Positions 1 to 5,644 of a stretch of DNA of 5,773 nucleotides are shown in pieces. Location: positions 1 to 5,773 of the forward strand of contig CAYLGY010000122.1 in NCBI GenBank assembly GCA_964383325.1. The letters run 5' to 3'. This DNA comes from CAYLGY01 sp964383325 (GTDB lineage Bacteria > Pseudomonadota > Alphaproteobacteria > Rhizobiales > Rhizobiaceae). Position 1 is the stretch's first letter; the number at the start of each line of letters is the position of its first letter. The notes under the pieces were generated by a model that saw only the letters and a list, made by a program, of their open reading frames with translations, had not been told where the DNA came from and did not search any database. The translations under genes were made by a program, and so were the position numbers.

Positions 1-217
1 TCAGCATCCGGGTCTGCAGCGCATCGATCTCCTGCAGTGTCATGGTGACGAGATCAACGTCACCGCCGGTGAACGCGCCATAGGCAAGCGTTTCGTTGTA
101 GCCGCGTTTTCTGTCGGTGCCCTCAGCATGTCCGATCAGATCCAATAGCGGCCGATAGACATGATATTTGTCACGCGCAGCATCTGGCGCCGCGCGGTGA
201 GGCGTGTTCATGGTCAT
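1..217 (-). CDS. Phage endolysin, lambda R-like muramidase/transglycosylase (5' part, runs off window)
   Basis: The gene starts at ATG 217 and is open to the window edge, giving 72 residues and no stop. Residues 24-43 contain LLDLIGHAEGTDRKRGYNET, followed by LAYGAFTGG. This resembles the start of the lambda R endolysin family, where LDMLAWSEGT carries the catalytic Glu; the equivalent here would be Glu32 in AEGT. Known members cleave the peptidoglycan glycan strand to release phage. An AAGGA lies 8 nt before ATG 217, favouring it over the second in-frame ATG at 211. No signal peptide is visible, as expected for a holin-dependent endolysin. It follows the head-tail adaptor after 33 nt, in the same direction. 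Such a lysis gene directly behind head-completion genes is unusual order for a tailed phage. The C-terminal two-thirds cannot be judged. The family call is from memory of motifs. Confidence 0.62.
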   Translation of the reverse strand, partial: MTMNTPHRAAPDAARDKYHVYRPLLDLIGHAEGTDRKRGYNETLAYGAFTGGDVDLVTMTLQEIDALQTRML

Positions 218-250
218 GGTCGATATCCTTGGCTGGATGATGCCGGCGGC

Positions 251-595
251 TCAGGTGACGCCAGCCTCGATCAGCATTTCGAGGAGGCCCGGATCATCGC
301 GGGAGCGGCGCGGCTGCTCGCGGATGTTGAACATTTCGCCTGTGCGTGCATCGACAATGCGATCGGACGGCAAGATGGTGAGTGCCTGTGCGCTGAGGCG
401 AATGGTAAGGATTGCGGGCTGCTTCGCGGTCAGACGTGCGGCAATAACGGTCTCACCGCCGCGCATGAAGCTGATCTTGCCCCAGACGGTAAACTGGTCC
501 TGCCAGTCTGGATCGCCCGGATGACCTGTCCAGTCTGGCTCGGCCATATCGCGCTGGACAGTGAACCGATCTCGAAGTTCACCAGCGCCCGTCAT
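251..595 (-). CDS. Phage head-tail adaptor (head completion) protein, gp16/head-closure family
   Basis: The protein has 114 residues, normal for the SPP1 gp16-like/HK97 head-closure family, which joins the portal-connector stack to the tail. The N-terminus MTGAGELRDRFTVQRD and the later WGKISFMRGGETVIAAR, then DRIVDARTGEMFNIRE and a C-terminal LLEMLIEAGVT, follow the usual family order: GxLRxRxxxQR opening, a W..I..LRG.E..A.R centre, an R-V..RG..Y.I strand and a hydrophobic end. Start choice is supported by TGATG at 597-593, where the stop of the upstream connector fragment overlaps this ATG, and by an AGGA about 10 nt upstream. An in-frame TTG at 604 would add three residues but sits too close to that AGGA. 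The gene itself looks intact, although its upstream partner is truncated. The phage needs many more genes that are absent here, so it is probably part of a remnant or of a prophage continuing below coordinate 1. Confidence 0.75.
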   Translation of the reverse strand: MTGAGELRDRFTVQRDMAEPDWTGHPGDPDWQDQFTVWGKISFMRGGETVIAARLTAKQPAILTIRLSAQALTILPSDRIVDARTGEMFNIREQPRRSRDDPGLLEMLIEAGVT

Positions 596-807
596 CAGAA
601 GCAAATCCTGCGATAGGGGGCGACGAGAGCCTCAACGGCAAAGGGCAGGGGAGCCATGCCTGCTGCACTGACGGCCTCGCGGTGTTGATACCAATGCCCG
701 ACCAAAAGCAAAATCGCGACCTTGAGGGGATCCGGAACCGTGCTGGTTGCGGGCGGGCCCGGCTTGGTCTCGTAGCCCGCCTTGAAGGTGATGGCGACGG
801 CGCGGCT
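595..807 (-). pseudogene. Phage gp6-like head-tail connector, C-terminal fragment only
   Basis: About 70 codons in the frame ending at TGA 597-595 read as the C-terminal half of a gp6-like head-tail connector: AVAITFKAGY, then VPDPLKVAILLLVGHWYQ, HREAVSAAG, LPFAVEALVAPYRRICF. The helix with LLLVGHWYxxREAV and the terminal PYRR are hallmarks of this family, which forms the ring between portal and adaptor. Full members are roughly 100 residues longer at the N-terminus. Upstream of about position 801-807 the same frame becomes meaningless, and the neighbouring frame instead encodes a flavoprotein start, so the N-terminal part has been lost. The stop overlaps the next gene's ATG (TGATG), the normal coupling of a connector/adaptor pair, which shows the downstream arrangement is original. 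No usable start codon with a ribosome binding site is evident inside the fragment, so it is unlikely to be translated as such. Confidence 0.72.
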
Positions 808-1052
808 TTCATCCGGTATTCGCCGAGGCTGACCGGATCGAAGACCGCAACCGAGGCCTTTCCCGTGGCAAGCAGGTTCCGCCGCGTCTTGTTGAAAAAC
901 TGGTAGCTGAGCGCGACCCGGTCCGGGTCGACATAATGGACCTGGCTGACGAACATCACGTTCGGCTTGCCTGTTTCGTCGCAGGTCGCCAGCACGCTCG
1001 GAACGACCCCCTCCAGGCAGTCGCGCAACAGATCGAGGGCCAGCGGCCTCAT
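807..1052 (-). pseudogene. Pyridoxamine 5'-phosphate oxidase-like flavoprotein, N-terminal 82 residues, truncated at a junction
   Basis: From ATG 1052 the frame reads MRPLALDLLRDCLEGVVPSV, then LATCDETGKPNVMFVSQVHY, VDPDRVALSYQFFNKTRRNL and FDPVSLGEYRMK. This is the first half of the FMN-binding split barrel of PPOx-like proteins: a strand with IATCD.dG.PNV, then V..VALS.QFFNKTR..L, where the KTRRN segment is typical of the flavin phosphate contact. Family members continue for at least another 60-100 residues, some with extra domains. Here similarity stops at Lys82. The frame stays open to 579 and would add 75 residues rich in Ser, Pro and Arg, which are simply the phage connector read in the wrong frame. 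A complete fold is not expected. The ATG overlaps the stop of the small upstream ORF (ATGA, 1052-1049), implying translational coupling in the same operon tail. Physiological substrate is unknown. Confidence 0.7.
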
Positions 1053-1231
1053 GCCTTGAACTCGCTTCCGGCGCTCGGCGAGCCTTGCCTGCAGGCCGCG
1101 AGGATGATCGCCACGCCCCGCTGGCAGAAATCCACCAATTCCGGCGTGAGACTTCCGTCCGCAAGCGTTGCTCCGCGCCACTCTCGCCGCGCGATGAGCT
1201 CATCGACAGGAGTTGCGGACGCATGCGCCAT
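1049..1231 (-). CDS. Small protein, possible remnant of a split-barrel flavoprotein N-terminus
   Basis: The 60-residue frame starts at ATG 1231, which has a GGAG 8 nt upstream; an earlier in-frame ATG at 1273 lacks a ribosome binding site. Its stop overlaps the start of the next ORF by ATGA, good evidence that both are or were translated as a pair. The second half contains LTPELVDFCQRGVAIILAACRQGSPSAG. This faintly resembles the opening helix and first strand of small FMN-binding split-barrel proteins (hydrophobic helix, G-V-x-I-I, then x-x-G-x-P), but it ends in SEFKA where such a protein would continue for another 100 residues. It could be a genuine small protein or the start of a gene shortened by deletion. 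No signal peptide, membrane segment or metal-binding motif is visible. I do not recognise it firmly and assign no function. Confidence 0.45.
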   Translation of the reverse strand: MAHASATPVDELIARREWRGATLADGSLTPELVDFCQRGVAIILAACRQGSPSAGSEFKA

Positions 1232-1357
1232 CGACTCGGCTCCGCTGTGCCAGCAGCTCGGGGAGGCTGGCATCGTGCGATATTACCGCATTTGCAGCCG
1301 CCTGGCCAACCGGCTCCGCGCTTTCGCCATCAGGCTGTATTCATCCCGGCCATCCGC

Positions 1358-2263
1358 TCAGCCCGAATTTCCGTCCCGCTCCAGCCAGGCCCGCGCAATT
1401 TCTTCCCTGGTGGCAAACCAGACATCGGAATATTGCCGGGCGAATTCGATGAACCGGCGCAGGCCGCGAATGCGCCCGGGACGACCGATGATGCGCGGGT
1501 GAAGCCCGATCGACAGCATTCGCGGGCCCTTGGCTGCCTCGGCATAGAGGACTTCGAACGATTCGCGCAAATATTTGTAGAAATCATCGGCGTGTATGAA
1601 GCCGGGGCTGTTCCAGAAGCAGAAATCATTCACATCGGGCGTGTAGGGAAGTACGAGTTGCTGCTTGTCCTCGACCTGTACGAAATAGGGCACGTCATCA
1701 TTATAGGCATCGCTGTCGTAGAGAAATCCACCTTCCTCGACGAGAAGCCGGCGCGTGCGCTGACTGGGGCCATAGCGGCAATACCAGCCGAGCGGACGCG
1801 CGCCCGTCGTCCGGGTGAATGAACCGATCGCGAGGCGAATATGCTCGCGCTCCTCTTCTTCCGTCAGCCGGAATACTTCCTCCCAGCGATAGCCATGGCT
1901 GCAAATCTCATGGCGACCTGCCACTGCGGCCTTCGCCACTCGCGGATTCTGCTCGAAAGCCACGGCGCAGGCGAAAAAGGTGGAGCGGACATCGAGATCG
2001 GCAAACATGTCGATGAGGCGCCAGATCCCTACCCGCGCGCCATATTCATACATCGATTCCATGGCGAGGTTGCGGACATCGGGCGGCATCGGATAGGTGC
2101 CCCACTCGGTCATCGGCTCCTGGTCGGGATCCCCCATCGCGAAAGAACGCTCGGAGCCTTCCTCATAATTGACCACAAGCGACACGGCGAGCCGTGCGCC
2201 ATTCGGCCAGCTTCCCGTTGGCGGCGCATCGGCATATCCGACAAGGTCACGTTCCAGTTTCAT
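1358..2263 (-). CDS. PuuE-like hydrolase of the polysaccharide deacetylase (NodB) superfamily
   Basis: The 301-residue protein matches PuuE-type allantoinases and related cytosolic deacetylases in length and landmarks: RDLVGY (5-10), VNYEEGSE (31-38), HEICSHGYRWEE (118-129), GWYCRYGPS with TRRLL after it (159-174), GGFLYDSDAYNDDVPY (178-193) and GLHPRIIGRPGR (253-264). PuuE hydrolyses allantoin to allantoate without a classical metal triad. Here too the NodB motif 1 Asp-Asp is replaced by Tyr-Glu-Glu (33-35), and the HxxxH motif is His123...Trp127. No signal peptide is present, so it acts in the cytosol. It starts 41 nt after the ABC ATPase stop, in the same direction, and so probably processes the imported solute. 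Two GAGGAAAG copies in tandem precede ATG 2263, one too close (4 nt) and one about 12 nt away. The true substrate may be allantoin, another cyclic ureide or imide, or an N-acyl compound; nothing in the sequence decides this. Confidence 0.82.
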   Translation of the reverse strand: MKLERDLVGYADAPPTGSWPNGARLAVSLVVNYEEGSERSFAMGDPDQEPMTEWGTYPMPPDVRNLAMESMYEYGARVGIWRLIDMFADLDVRSTFFACAVAFEQNPRVAKAAVAGRHEICSHGYRWEEVFRLTEEEEREHIRLAIGSFTRTTGARPLGWYCRYGPSQRTRRLLVEEGGFLYDSDAYNDDVPYFVQVEDKQQLVLPYTPDVNDFCFWNSPGFIHADDFYKYLRESFEVLYAEAAKGPRMLSIGLHPRIIGRPGRIRGLRRFIEFARQYSDVWFATREEIARAWLERDGNSG

Positions 2264-2304
2264 CTTTCCTCACTTTCCTCGCCATCCCCGCCCGCGGCAA
2301 AGCG

Positions 2305-3048
2305 TCAATGCGCAGCCTCGCCGCTGGTCACATTGAGGAACTGCTGCAGTTCCGGCGTCCGCGGATTGACGAAGAACTCGTCCGGCGTGCCGCTTTCATG
2401 CACGAGACCGTGATGCATGAACACGACGCGGCTGCAAACCTGCCGGGCGAAACGCATCTCGTGCGTGACCATGAGCAACGTCATCCCGTCCTCGACCAGC
2501 TCCTTGACCACGGCCAGGACCTCATTGACCAGTTCCGGGTCGAGCGCCGAGGTGATCTCGTCGCACAGCAACGCCTTCGGCTGCATGGCGAGCGCCCGCG
2601 CAATGGCGACGCGCTGTTGCTGGCCGCCCGATAATTGCTCGGGCAACTGGTCGAATTTCTCGGCAAGCCCGACCCGGTCGAGCATCTTGCGCGCAATGGC
2701 TTCGGCCTCGTCCTTGCCCACCGATTTCACGACCATGGGAGCCAGCATCACATTGCGGCCGACCGTATGGTGCGGGAAGAGATTGAATTGCTGGAAGATC
2801 ATCCCGACCTTCAGGCGCAGCGCACGCAGCTGTTTTTCCTCATTGGTGAACTGCACGCCATCGACGGTAATACTGCCGGAATTGATGGTTTCGAGCCCGT
2901 TGATGCAGCGCAGGAACGTGCTCTTGCCCGAGCCGCTGCGCCCGATGATGGCAATGACCTCACCCAGCGCCACATCGAGATTGATCCCGCGCAGCACTTC
3001 CAGCGAACCGAAGCTCTTGCGAAGATCCTTAACTGCGATGAGCGACAT
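2305..3048 (-). CDS. Polar amino-acid-type ABC importer, ATP-binding subunit
   Basis: The 247-residue ATPase drives the importer from the cytosolic face. All motifs are intact: Walker A GRSGSGKST (36-44), Q-loop around FQQFNLFPH (85-93), signature LSGGQQQR (139-146), Walker B ALLCDEITSALD (159-170) with catalytic Glu164, and H-loop His196 in VTHEM. The FQQFNLFPH and DEITSALDPE wording places it in the GlnQ/HisP/GltL subgroup serving polar amino-acid-type importers. The start at ATG 3048 has AAGGA 6 nt upstream and gives the canonical opening MSLIAVKDLRKSFG; the frame stays open further upstream to 3126 but without family similarity. It overlaps the end of permease 2 by 20 nt, so the two are translationally linked. 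Nothing is missing. Substrate specificity cannot be read from this subunit. Confidence 0.96.
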   Translation of the reverse strand: MSLIAVKDLRKSFGSLEVLRGINLDVALGEVIAIIGRSGSGKSTFLRCINGLETINSGSITVDGVQFTNEEKQLRALRLKVGMIFQQFNLFPHHTVGRNVMLAPMVVKSVGKDEAEAIARKMLDRVGLAEKFDQLPEQLSGGQQQRVAIARALAMQPKALLCDEITSALDPELVNEVLAVVKELVEDGMTLLMVTHEMRFARQVCSRVVFMHHGLVHESGTPDEFFVNPRTPELQQFLNVTSGEAAH

Positions 3049-3688
3049 TGAGCTTCCTTTCGAGAACCTGGCTTCCCTTGGACAATGGCCAGCAAAGCAC
3101 GAAATAGAACAGGGCCGCGAGGCCATATACCGTGAACGGCTGGAAGGTCGCGTTGACGATCATCGTGCTGGCCTTCATCAGTTCGACGAAGCCGATGATG
3201 GAAGTCAGGGCCGTTCCCTTGATGACCTGCACGGAAAACCCGACTGTCGGGGCAATGGCGATGCGCAGGGCCTGCGGCAGGATGATATGGCGCATCTGCT
3301 CCATGCGGCTCATCGCAAGGCTCGCGGAGGCTTCCCATTGCCCCTTGCCGATCGCCTCGACGCAACCGCGCCAGATCTCGGCAAGGAACGCGGCGGTCCA
3401 CAGGGTCAGCGCGACGCTGGCGGCCATCCAGGCAGAGACATTCCAGCCGAACAGGGCGAGGCCGAAAAAGGCGAGAAACAGCTGCATCAGGAGCGGCGTG
3501 CCCTGGAACAGTTCGATATACAGCCGGCCGATCAGCCGCAGTATCCGGTTTGGCGAGACACGCAGGATCATGACGATCAGCCCGGTGATGCCGCCGCAGA
3601 CGAAGGCCACCAGCGACAGGACCACCGTCCAGCGCGCCGCCAGCATCAGGCCGCGCATGATGTCCCAGGTCGTGAACTCCATCATCAT
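3029..3688 (-). CDS. ABC importer permease 2, HisM/GlnP-type
   Basis: The 219-residue inner-membrane permease pairs with permease 1 to form the transport channel. Hydrophobic segments lie at about 18-42, 57-81, 86-104, 144-168 and 185-203, fitting the five-helix HisMQ fold. The family motif YIELFQGTPLLMQLFLAFFG (57-76) and the cytosolic EAA loop WEASASLAMSRMEQMRHIIL (118-137), followed by PQAL, are both present; the latter docks on the ATPase. Three consecutive ATG codons (3688, 3685, 3682) begin the frame. The first is favoured because AAGG lies 7 nt before it and it makes an ATGA overlap with the stop of permease 1. The end overlaps the ATPase gene by 20 nt. The gene appears intact and functional. 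Confidence 0.95.
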   Translation of the reverse strand: MMMEFTTWDIMRGLMLAARWTVVLSLVAFVCGGITGLIVMILRVSPNRILRLIGRLYIELFQGTPLLMQLFLAFFGLALFGWNVSAWMAASVALTLWTAAFLAEIWRGCVEAIGKGQWEASASLAMSRMEQMRHIILPQALRIAIAPTVGFSVQVIKGTALTSIIGFVELMKASTMIVNATFQPFTVYGLAALFYFVLCWPLSKGSQVLERKLNVAHRS

Positions 3689-4359
3689 CGTGCCACCTTC
3701 CTCCTCGGGAAGATCATCCAGCCCACTCCCTGCAGGATCTGGCGCAGGAGGATGACGAGCACGAGATAGATCGCAGTGACGACGAAATAGATCTCGAATG
3801 CCCGGAAATTGCGTGATTGTATGAAGTTCGCGGCATAGGTCAGGTCTTCCGCCGCGATCTGCGACACGACTGCCGAGCCGAGCATGACGATCACGATCTG
3901 CGACGACAGTGCCGGCCAGATCCGCTCCAGCGACGGAACGAGGATCACGTGCCGGAAGACCTGCAGCCTGGACATTGCGAGCGACGATCCGGCCTCGATC
4001 TGGCCGCGCGGCGTCACTTCGATGCCGGCGCGGATGATCTCGGCACTATAGGCGCCGAGATTGATGATCATCGCCAGCGATGCACCCTGTATTTCGCTCA
4101 GGTGGATTCCGGCAGAAGGCAGGCCGAAGAAGATGAAGAACAATTGCACCAGGAATGGTGTATTCCGGATCAGTTCGATATAGGCGACGACCGGATATTG
4201 CAGCCAGCGCGGCCCCTGCGTGCGCACCCAGGCACAGGCAATGCCGAGAAAGACACCAACCAGCGCGCCGACGAAGATGAGCTGGATCGTGACCCAGATG
4301 CCTTTCAGCAAGACCGGCGTATAGTTCGGGATCGAACTGAAATCCAGGACATAGTTCAT
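3685..4359 (-). CDS. ABC importer permease 1, HisQ/GlnP-type
   Basis: The 224-residue inner-membrane permease carries the HisMQ family marks: YIELIRNTPFLVQLFFIFFG (60-79) and the EAA loop IEAGSSLAMSRLQVFRHVIL (121-140), which contacts the ATPase. Hydrophobic segments lie at about 17-45, 62-80, 92-111, 150-169 and 189-207. ATG 4359 has GGAG 7 nt upstream. It is separated from the binding-protein gene by 154 nt holding two hairpins, but overlaps permease 2 by ATGA, so the two permeases are made together in equal amounts. Having two different permeases implies a heterodimeric channel, as in HisQM and GltJK systems. Pro replaces nothing essential in the EAA region, and the gene looks intact. Confidence 0.95.
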   Translation of the reverse strand: MNYVLDFSSIPNYTPVLLKGIWVTIQLIFVGALVGVFLGIACAWVRTQGPRWLQYPVVAYIELIRNTPFLVQLFFIFFGLPSAGIHLSEIQGASLAMIINLGAYSAEIIRAGIEVTPRGQIEAGSSLAMSRLQVFRHVILVPSLERIWPALSSQIVIVMLGSAVVSQIAAEDLTYAANFIQSRNFRAFEIYFVVTAIYLVLVILLRQILQGVGWMIFPRRKVAR

Positions 4360-4402
4360 TACAAGGCTCCGGGAATTCCCCTGCCGCGGCCGGGCGGATC
4401 GG

Positions 4403-4422
4403 GCCGCGCGATTGCGCGCGGC
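4403..4422 (-). promoter_or_regulatory. GC hairpin in the binding protein/permease gap
   Basis: The arms GCCGCGCG (4403-4410) and CGCGCGGC (4415-4422) are perfectly complementary around a 4-nt loop, an 8-bp all-GC stem. On the transcribed minus strand it is not followed by a run of U, so it is not a standard intrinsic terminator. In other importer operons, hairpins after the binding-protein gene protect its mRNA from 3' exonucleases or partly stop transcription, so that more binding protein than permease is made. That role is inferred here from position. Confidence 0.5.
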
Positions 4423-4461
4423 TGTGCGCCGGATCGGCTGGCCATATCAACAACTGCACCC

Positions 4462-4489
4462 GGCAGGCGGCGCGGCTCGGCGCCCTGCC
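4462..4489 (-). promoter_or_regulatory. Strong bulged hairpin 24 nt after the binding-protein stop
   Basis: The segments GGCAG (4462-4466) and GGCGC (4469-4473) pair with GCGCC (4480-4484) and CTGCC (4485-4489), giving ten base pairs with a 2-nt bulge and a 6-nt loop. It lies just beyond the solute-binding-protein stop at 4514 in transcription order and ahead of the second hairpin at 4403-4422. No U tract follows. It is likely an mRNA-stabilising or partially terminating element that sets the binding-protein to permease ratio. That function is inference. Confidence 0.5.
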
Positions 4490-4513
4490 TGCCCATGGCG
4501 TTGCGGGCGGCCC

Positions 4514-5299
4514 TCAGAATTCCGCGGGAAGTGGCATGCCCAGCCATTGCTCCGAGATCGCATCGAGCGATCCGTCGGTGCGGGCTTCGGCAATGATCTC
4601 GTTCACCTTCGCCAGCAAGGCCGGCTCGTTCTTGTTCAGGCCGATCGCGCAGGGCGAATTGGTGATGAGGAATTTCGGCTCGGGCTTCTTCGGCGGGTTC
4701 TGCGCCACGATTGCCGCCGCGACCACATTGCCGGTGGCGATCAGTTCGACCTGTCCGGATAGAAAGGCCGAGATCGTGCCATTATTGTCCTCATAGCGCC
4801 GGATGGTCACGCCTTCCGGCGCGATCTCCGTCAGGGCAAGGTCTTCCACGGCGCCGCGGGTGACGCCGACCGTCTTGCCGGCGAGGTCCGCCGCCTCGGA
4901 CACATCCATGTCCGCCGTGCCGAAAATGCCATTGTAGAATGGTGCGTAAGGCTCGGTGAAATCAATGACCGCCTCGCGCTCGGCATTGCGGCCGAGGCTG
5001 GAGATGACAAGGTCAGCCTTGTTGGTCTGCAGATAGGGAATGCGGTTTGTGCTCGTCACCGGGATCAGTTCGACCTCGACACCGAGCTTGTCGGCGATGA
5101 GGCGCGCCATGTCGATGTCGTAGCCGATCGGCTGCAAATCCGTGCCGACTGAACCGAAGGGTGGAAAATCCTGTGGCACTGCCACCCGCAATACGCCGGA
5201 AGTCGTGATCTGTTCCAGCGCGTCCGCCGATGCGGAAACCGGAGCTGCAATGGCAACTGCCATGAAGCATAGTGCGCCAAGAATATTTCTTCGGTTCAT
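4514..5299 (-). CDS. Periplasmic solute-binding protein of a polar amino-acid-type ABC importer (SBP family 3)
   Basis: The 261-residue protein captures solute in the periplasm and delivers it to the permease pair encoded downstream. Residues 1-25 form a Sec signal peptide (Arg3-Arg4, hydrophobic 6-21, cleavage after ASA at 23-25). The mature part follows the family 3 plan: GVLRVAVPQDFPPFG (35-49), GYDIDMARLIADKLG (59-73), VTSTNRIPYLQTNKADLVIS (81-100), AEREAVIDFTEPY (106-118), GKTVGVTRGA (141-150) and a C-terminal GSLDAISEQWLG (243-254). Arg108 sits where binders hold the carboxylate. The region ISAFLSGQVELIATGNVVAA (176-195) has Asn191 where most amino-acid binders carry the Asp that grips the alpha-amino group. 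ATG 5299 is preceded by GAGGA 9 nt away. The frame stays open upstream to 5485, but the signal peptide fixes the start. The ligand is unknown. Confidence 0.94.
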   Translation of the reverse strand: MNRRNILGALCFMAVAIAAPVSASADALEQITTSGVLRVAVPQDFPPFGSVGTDLQPIGYDIDMARLIADKLGVEVELIPVTSTNRIPYLQTNKADLVISSLGRNAEREAVIDFTEPYAPFYNGIFGTADMDVSEAADLAGKTVGVTRGAVEDLALTEIAPEGVTIRRYEDNNGTISAFLSGQVELIATGNVVAAAIVAQNPPKKPEPKFLITNSPCAIGLNKNEPALLAKVNEIIAEARTDGSLDAISEQWLGMPLPAEF

Positions 5300-5351
5300 C
5301 AGTTTTATTCCTCCCCGTCTGTAGCGGATGCCTTGAAACGGCCCCTGCCCC

Positions 5352-5369
5352 GGTAATTTACGGGTTACC
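5352..5369. promoter_or_regulatory. Inverted repeat overlapping the transporter promoter (possible operator)
   Basis: GGTAA (5352-5356) and TTACC (5365-5369) form a perfect inverted repeat with an 8-nt spacer. It covers the proposed -10 element at 5355-5360 and part of the promoter spacer, where a bound repressor would block polymerase. The arms are short, so chance cannot be excluded. Confidence 0.35.
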
Positions 5370-5382
5370 ACCCCACTGTCAA
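5355..5382 (-). promoter_or_regulatory. Sigma70-like promoter of the importer operon
   Basis: On the minus strand a perfect TTGACA (5382-5377) is followed after 16 nt by TAAATT (5360-5355), which matches four of six positions of TATAAT. Transcription would start near 5348, leaving a leader of about 50 nt before the binding-protein ATG at 5299, which has a strong GAGGA site. This is the best promoter-like match upstream of the operon. No other promoter is evident between the operon's genes. Confidence 0.55.
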
Positions 5383-5416
5383 TCACGAAACGCCCGCCGC
5401 GATGCTTGCTGTGCAT

Positions 5417-5644
5417 GCCGAGCTCGTCGTCAAGCGCCGCATGTTTCGCGCGCCAGGCCTCGACGGCTCCGCGCATCAGCTGCACGCCTTCCGGCGTGAT
5501 TCGCCGCCGTCAATGTCGAGGGTTCCATCTTTTCTGGCCTGCAGCGGCTGAGGACCGTTGCGACGGGCGTTTGCCGGAGGCATAAGTTGACATTTCCCAC
5601 GTTCCTTTTTCATTGCCCGATTGGGCAAGTTCAGCACCCGACAA
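5417..5644 (-). pseudogene. Probable decayed MarR-family regulator, fragments in three frames
   Basis: Three stretches in consecutive minus-strand order, each in a different frame, recall a MarR winged helix. LSQRRLSGAELAQ (5656-5618) resembles the segment before the recognition helix. RRNGPQPLQARKDGTLDIDGG (about 5571-5509) resembles the end of the recognition helix and the first wing strand. ITPEGVQLMRGAVEAWRAKH followed by AALDDELG (5500-5417) resembles the second wing strand and the long dimerisation helix. Between DIDGG and ITPEG only two bases remain where family members have about seven or eight residues, so a small deletion with frameshift is likely. A stop also precedes ITPEG in its own frame. 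The region lies directly upstream of the importer, where a regulator gene is plausible. The call rests on short motif resemblance and could be coincidence. Confidence 0.4.
5613..5628. promoter_or_regulatory. Perfect 6-bp palindrome, possible operator
   Basis: TTGCCC (5613-5618) and GGGCAA (5623-5628) are perfectly inverted around GATT. No U run follows on either strand, so it is not a terminator. It lies in the gene-poor stretch upstream of the importer, within the suspected MarR remnant, and could be a protein-binding site or chance. Confidence 0.25.

Noticed and set aside
579..806. C-terminal extension of the flavoprotein frame as a functional fusion
   Set aside because: The 75 added residues are the phage connector read out of frame, rich in Ser, Pro and Arg, with no fold signature.
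1274..1357. Terminator or extra small gene between the PuuE-like gene and the 60-aa ORF
   Set aside because: Only short imperfect inverted repeats around a TGGCCA and tiny frames without convincing ribosome binding sites are seen, so nothing is supportable.
1085..1822. Plus-strand open frame of 245 codons
   Set aside because: It is antisense to the PuuE-like gene and the small coupled ORF, with no recognisable motif and no convincing ribosome binding site.
2417..3769. Long plus-strand open frame of 450 codons
   Set aside because: It lies antisense to the ATPase and both permeases, whose motifs and overlaps are unmistakable. Its translation is low-complexity with no family motifs, a typical shadow in GC-rich DNA.
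5300..5485. N-terminal extension of the solute-binding protein to 5485
   Set aside because: It would bury the signal peptide. ATG 5299 has a strong ribosome binding site, and the upstream frame contains the promoter candidate and MarR-like remnant.
5613..5628. Intrinsic terminator
   Set aside because: The stem is only 6 bp and no U run follows on either strand.
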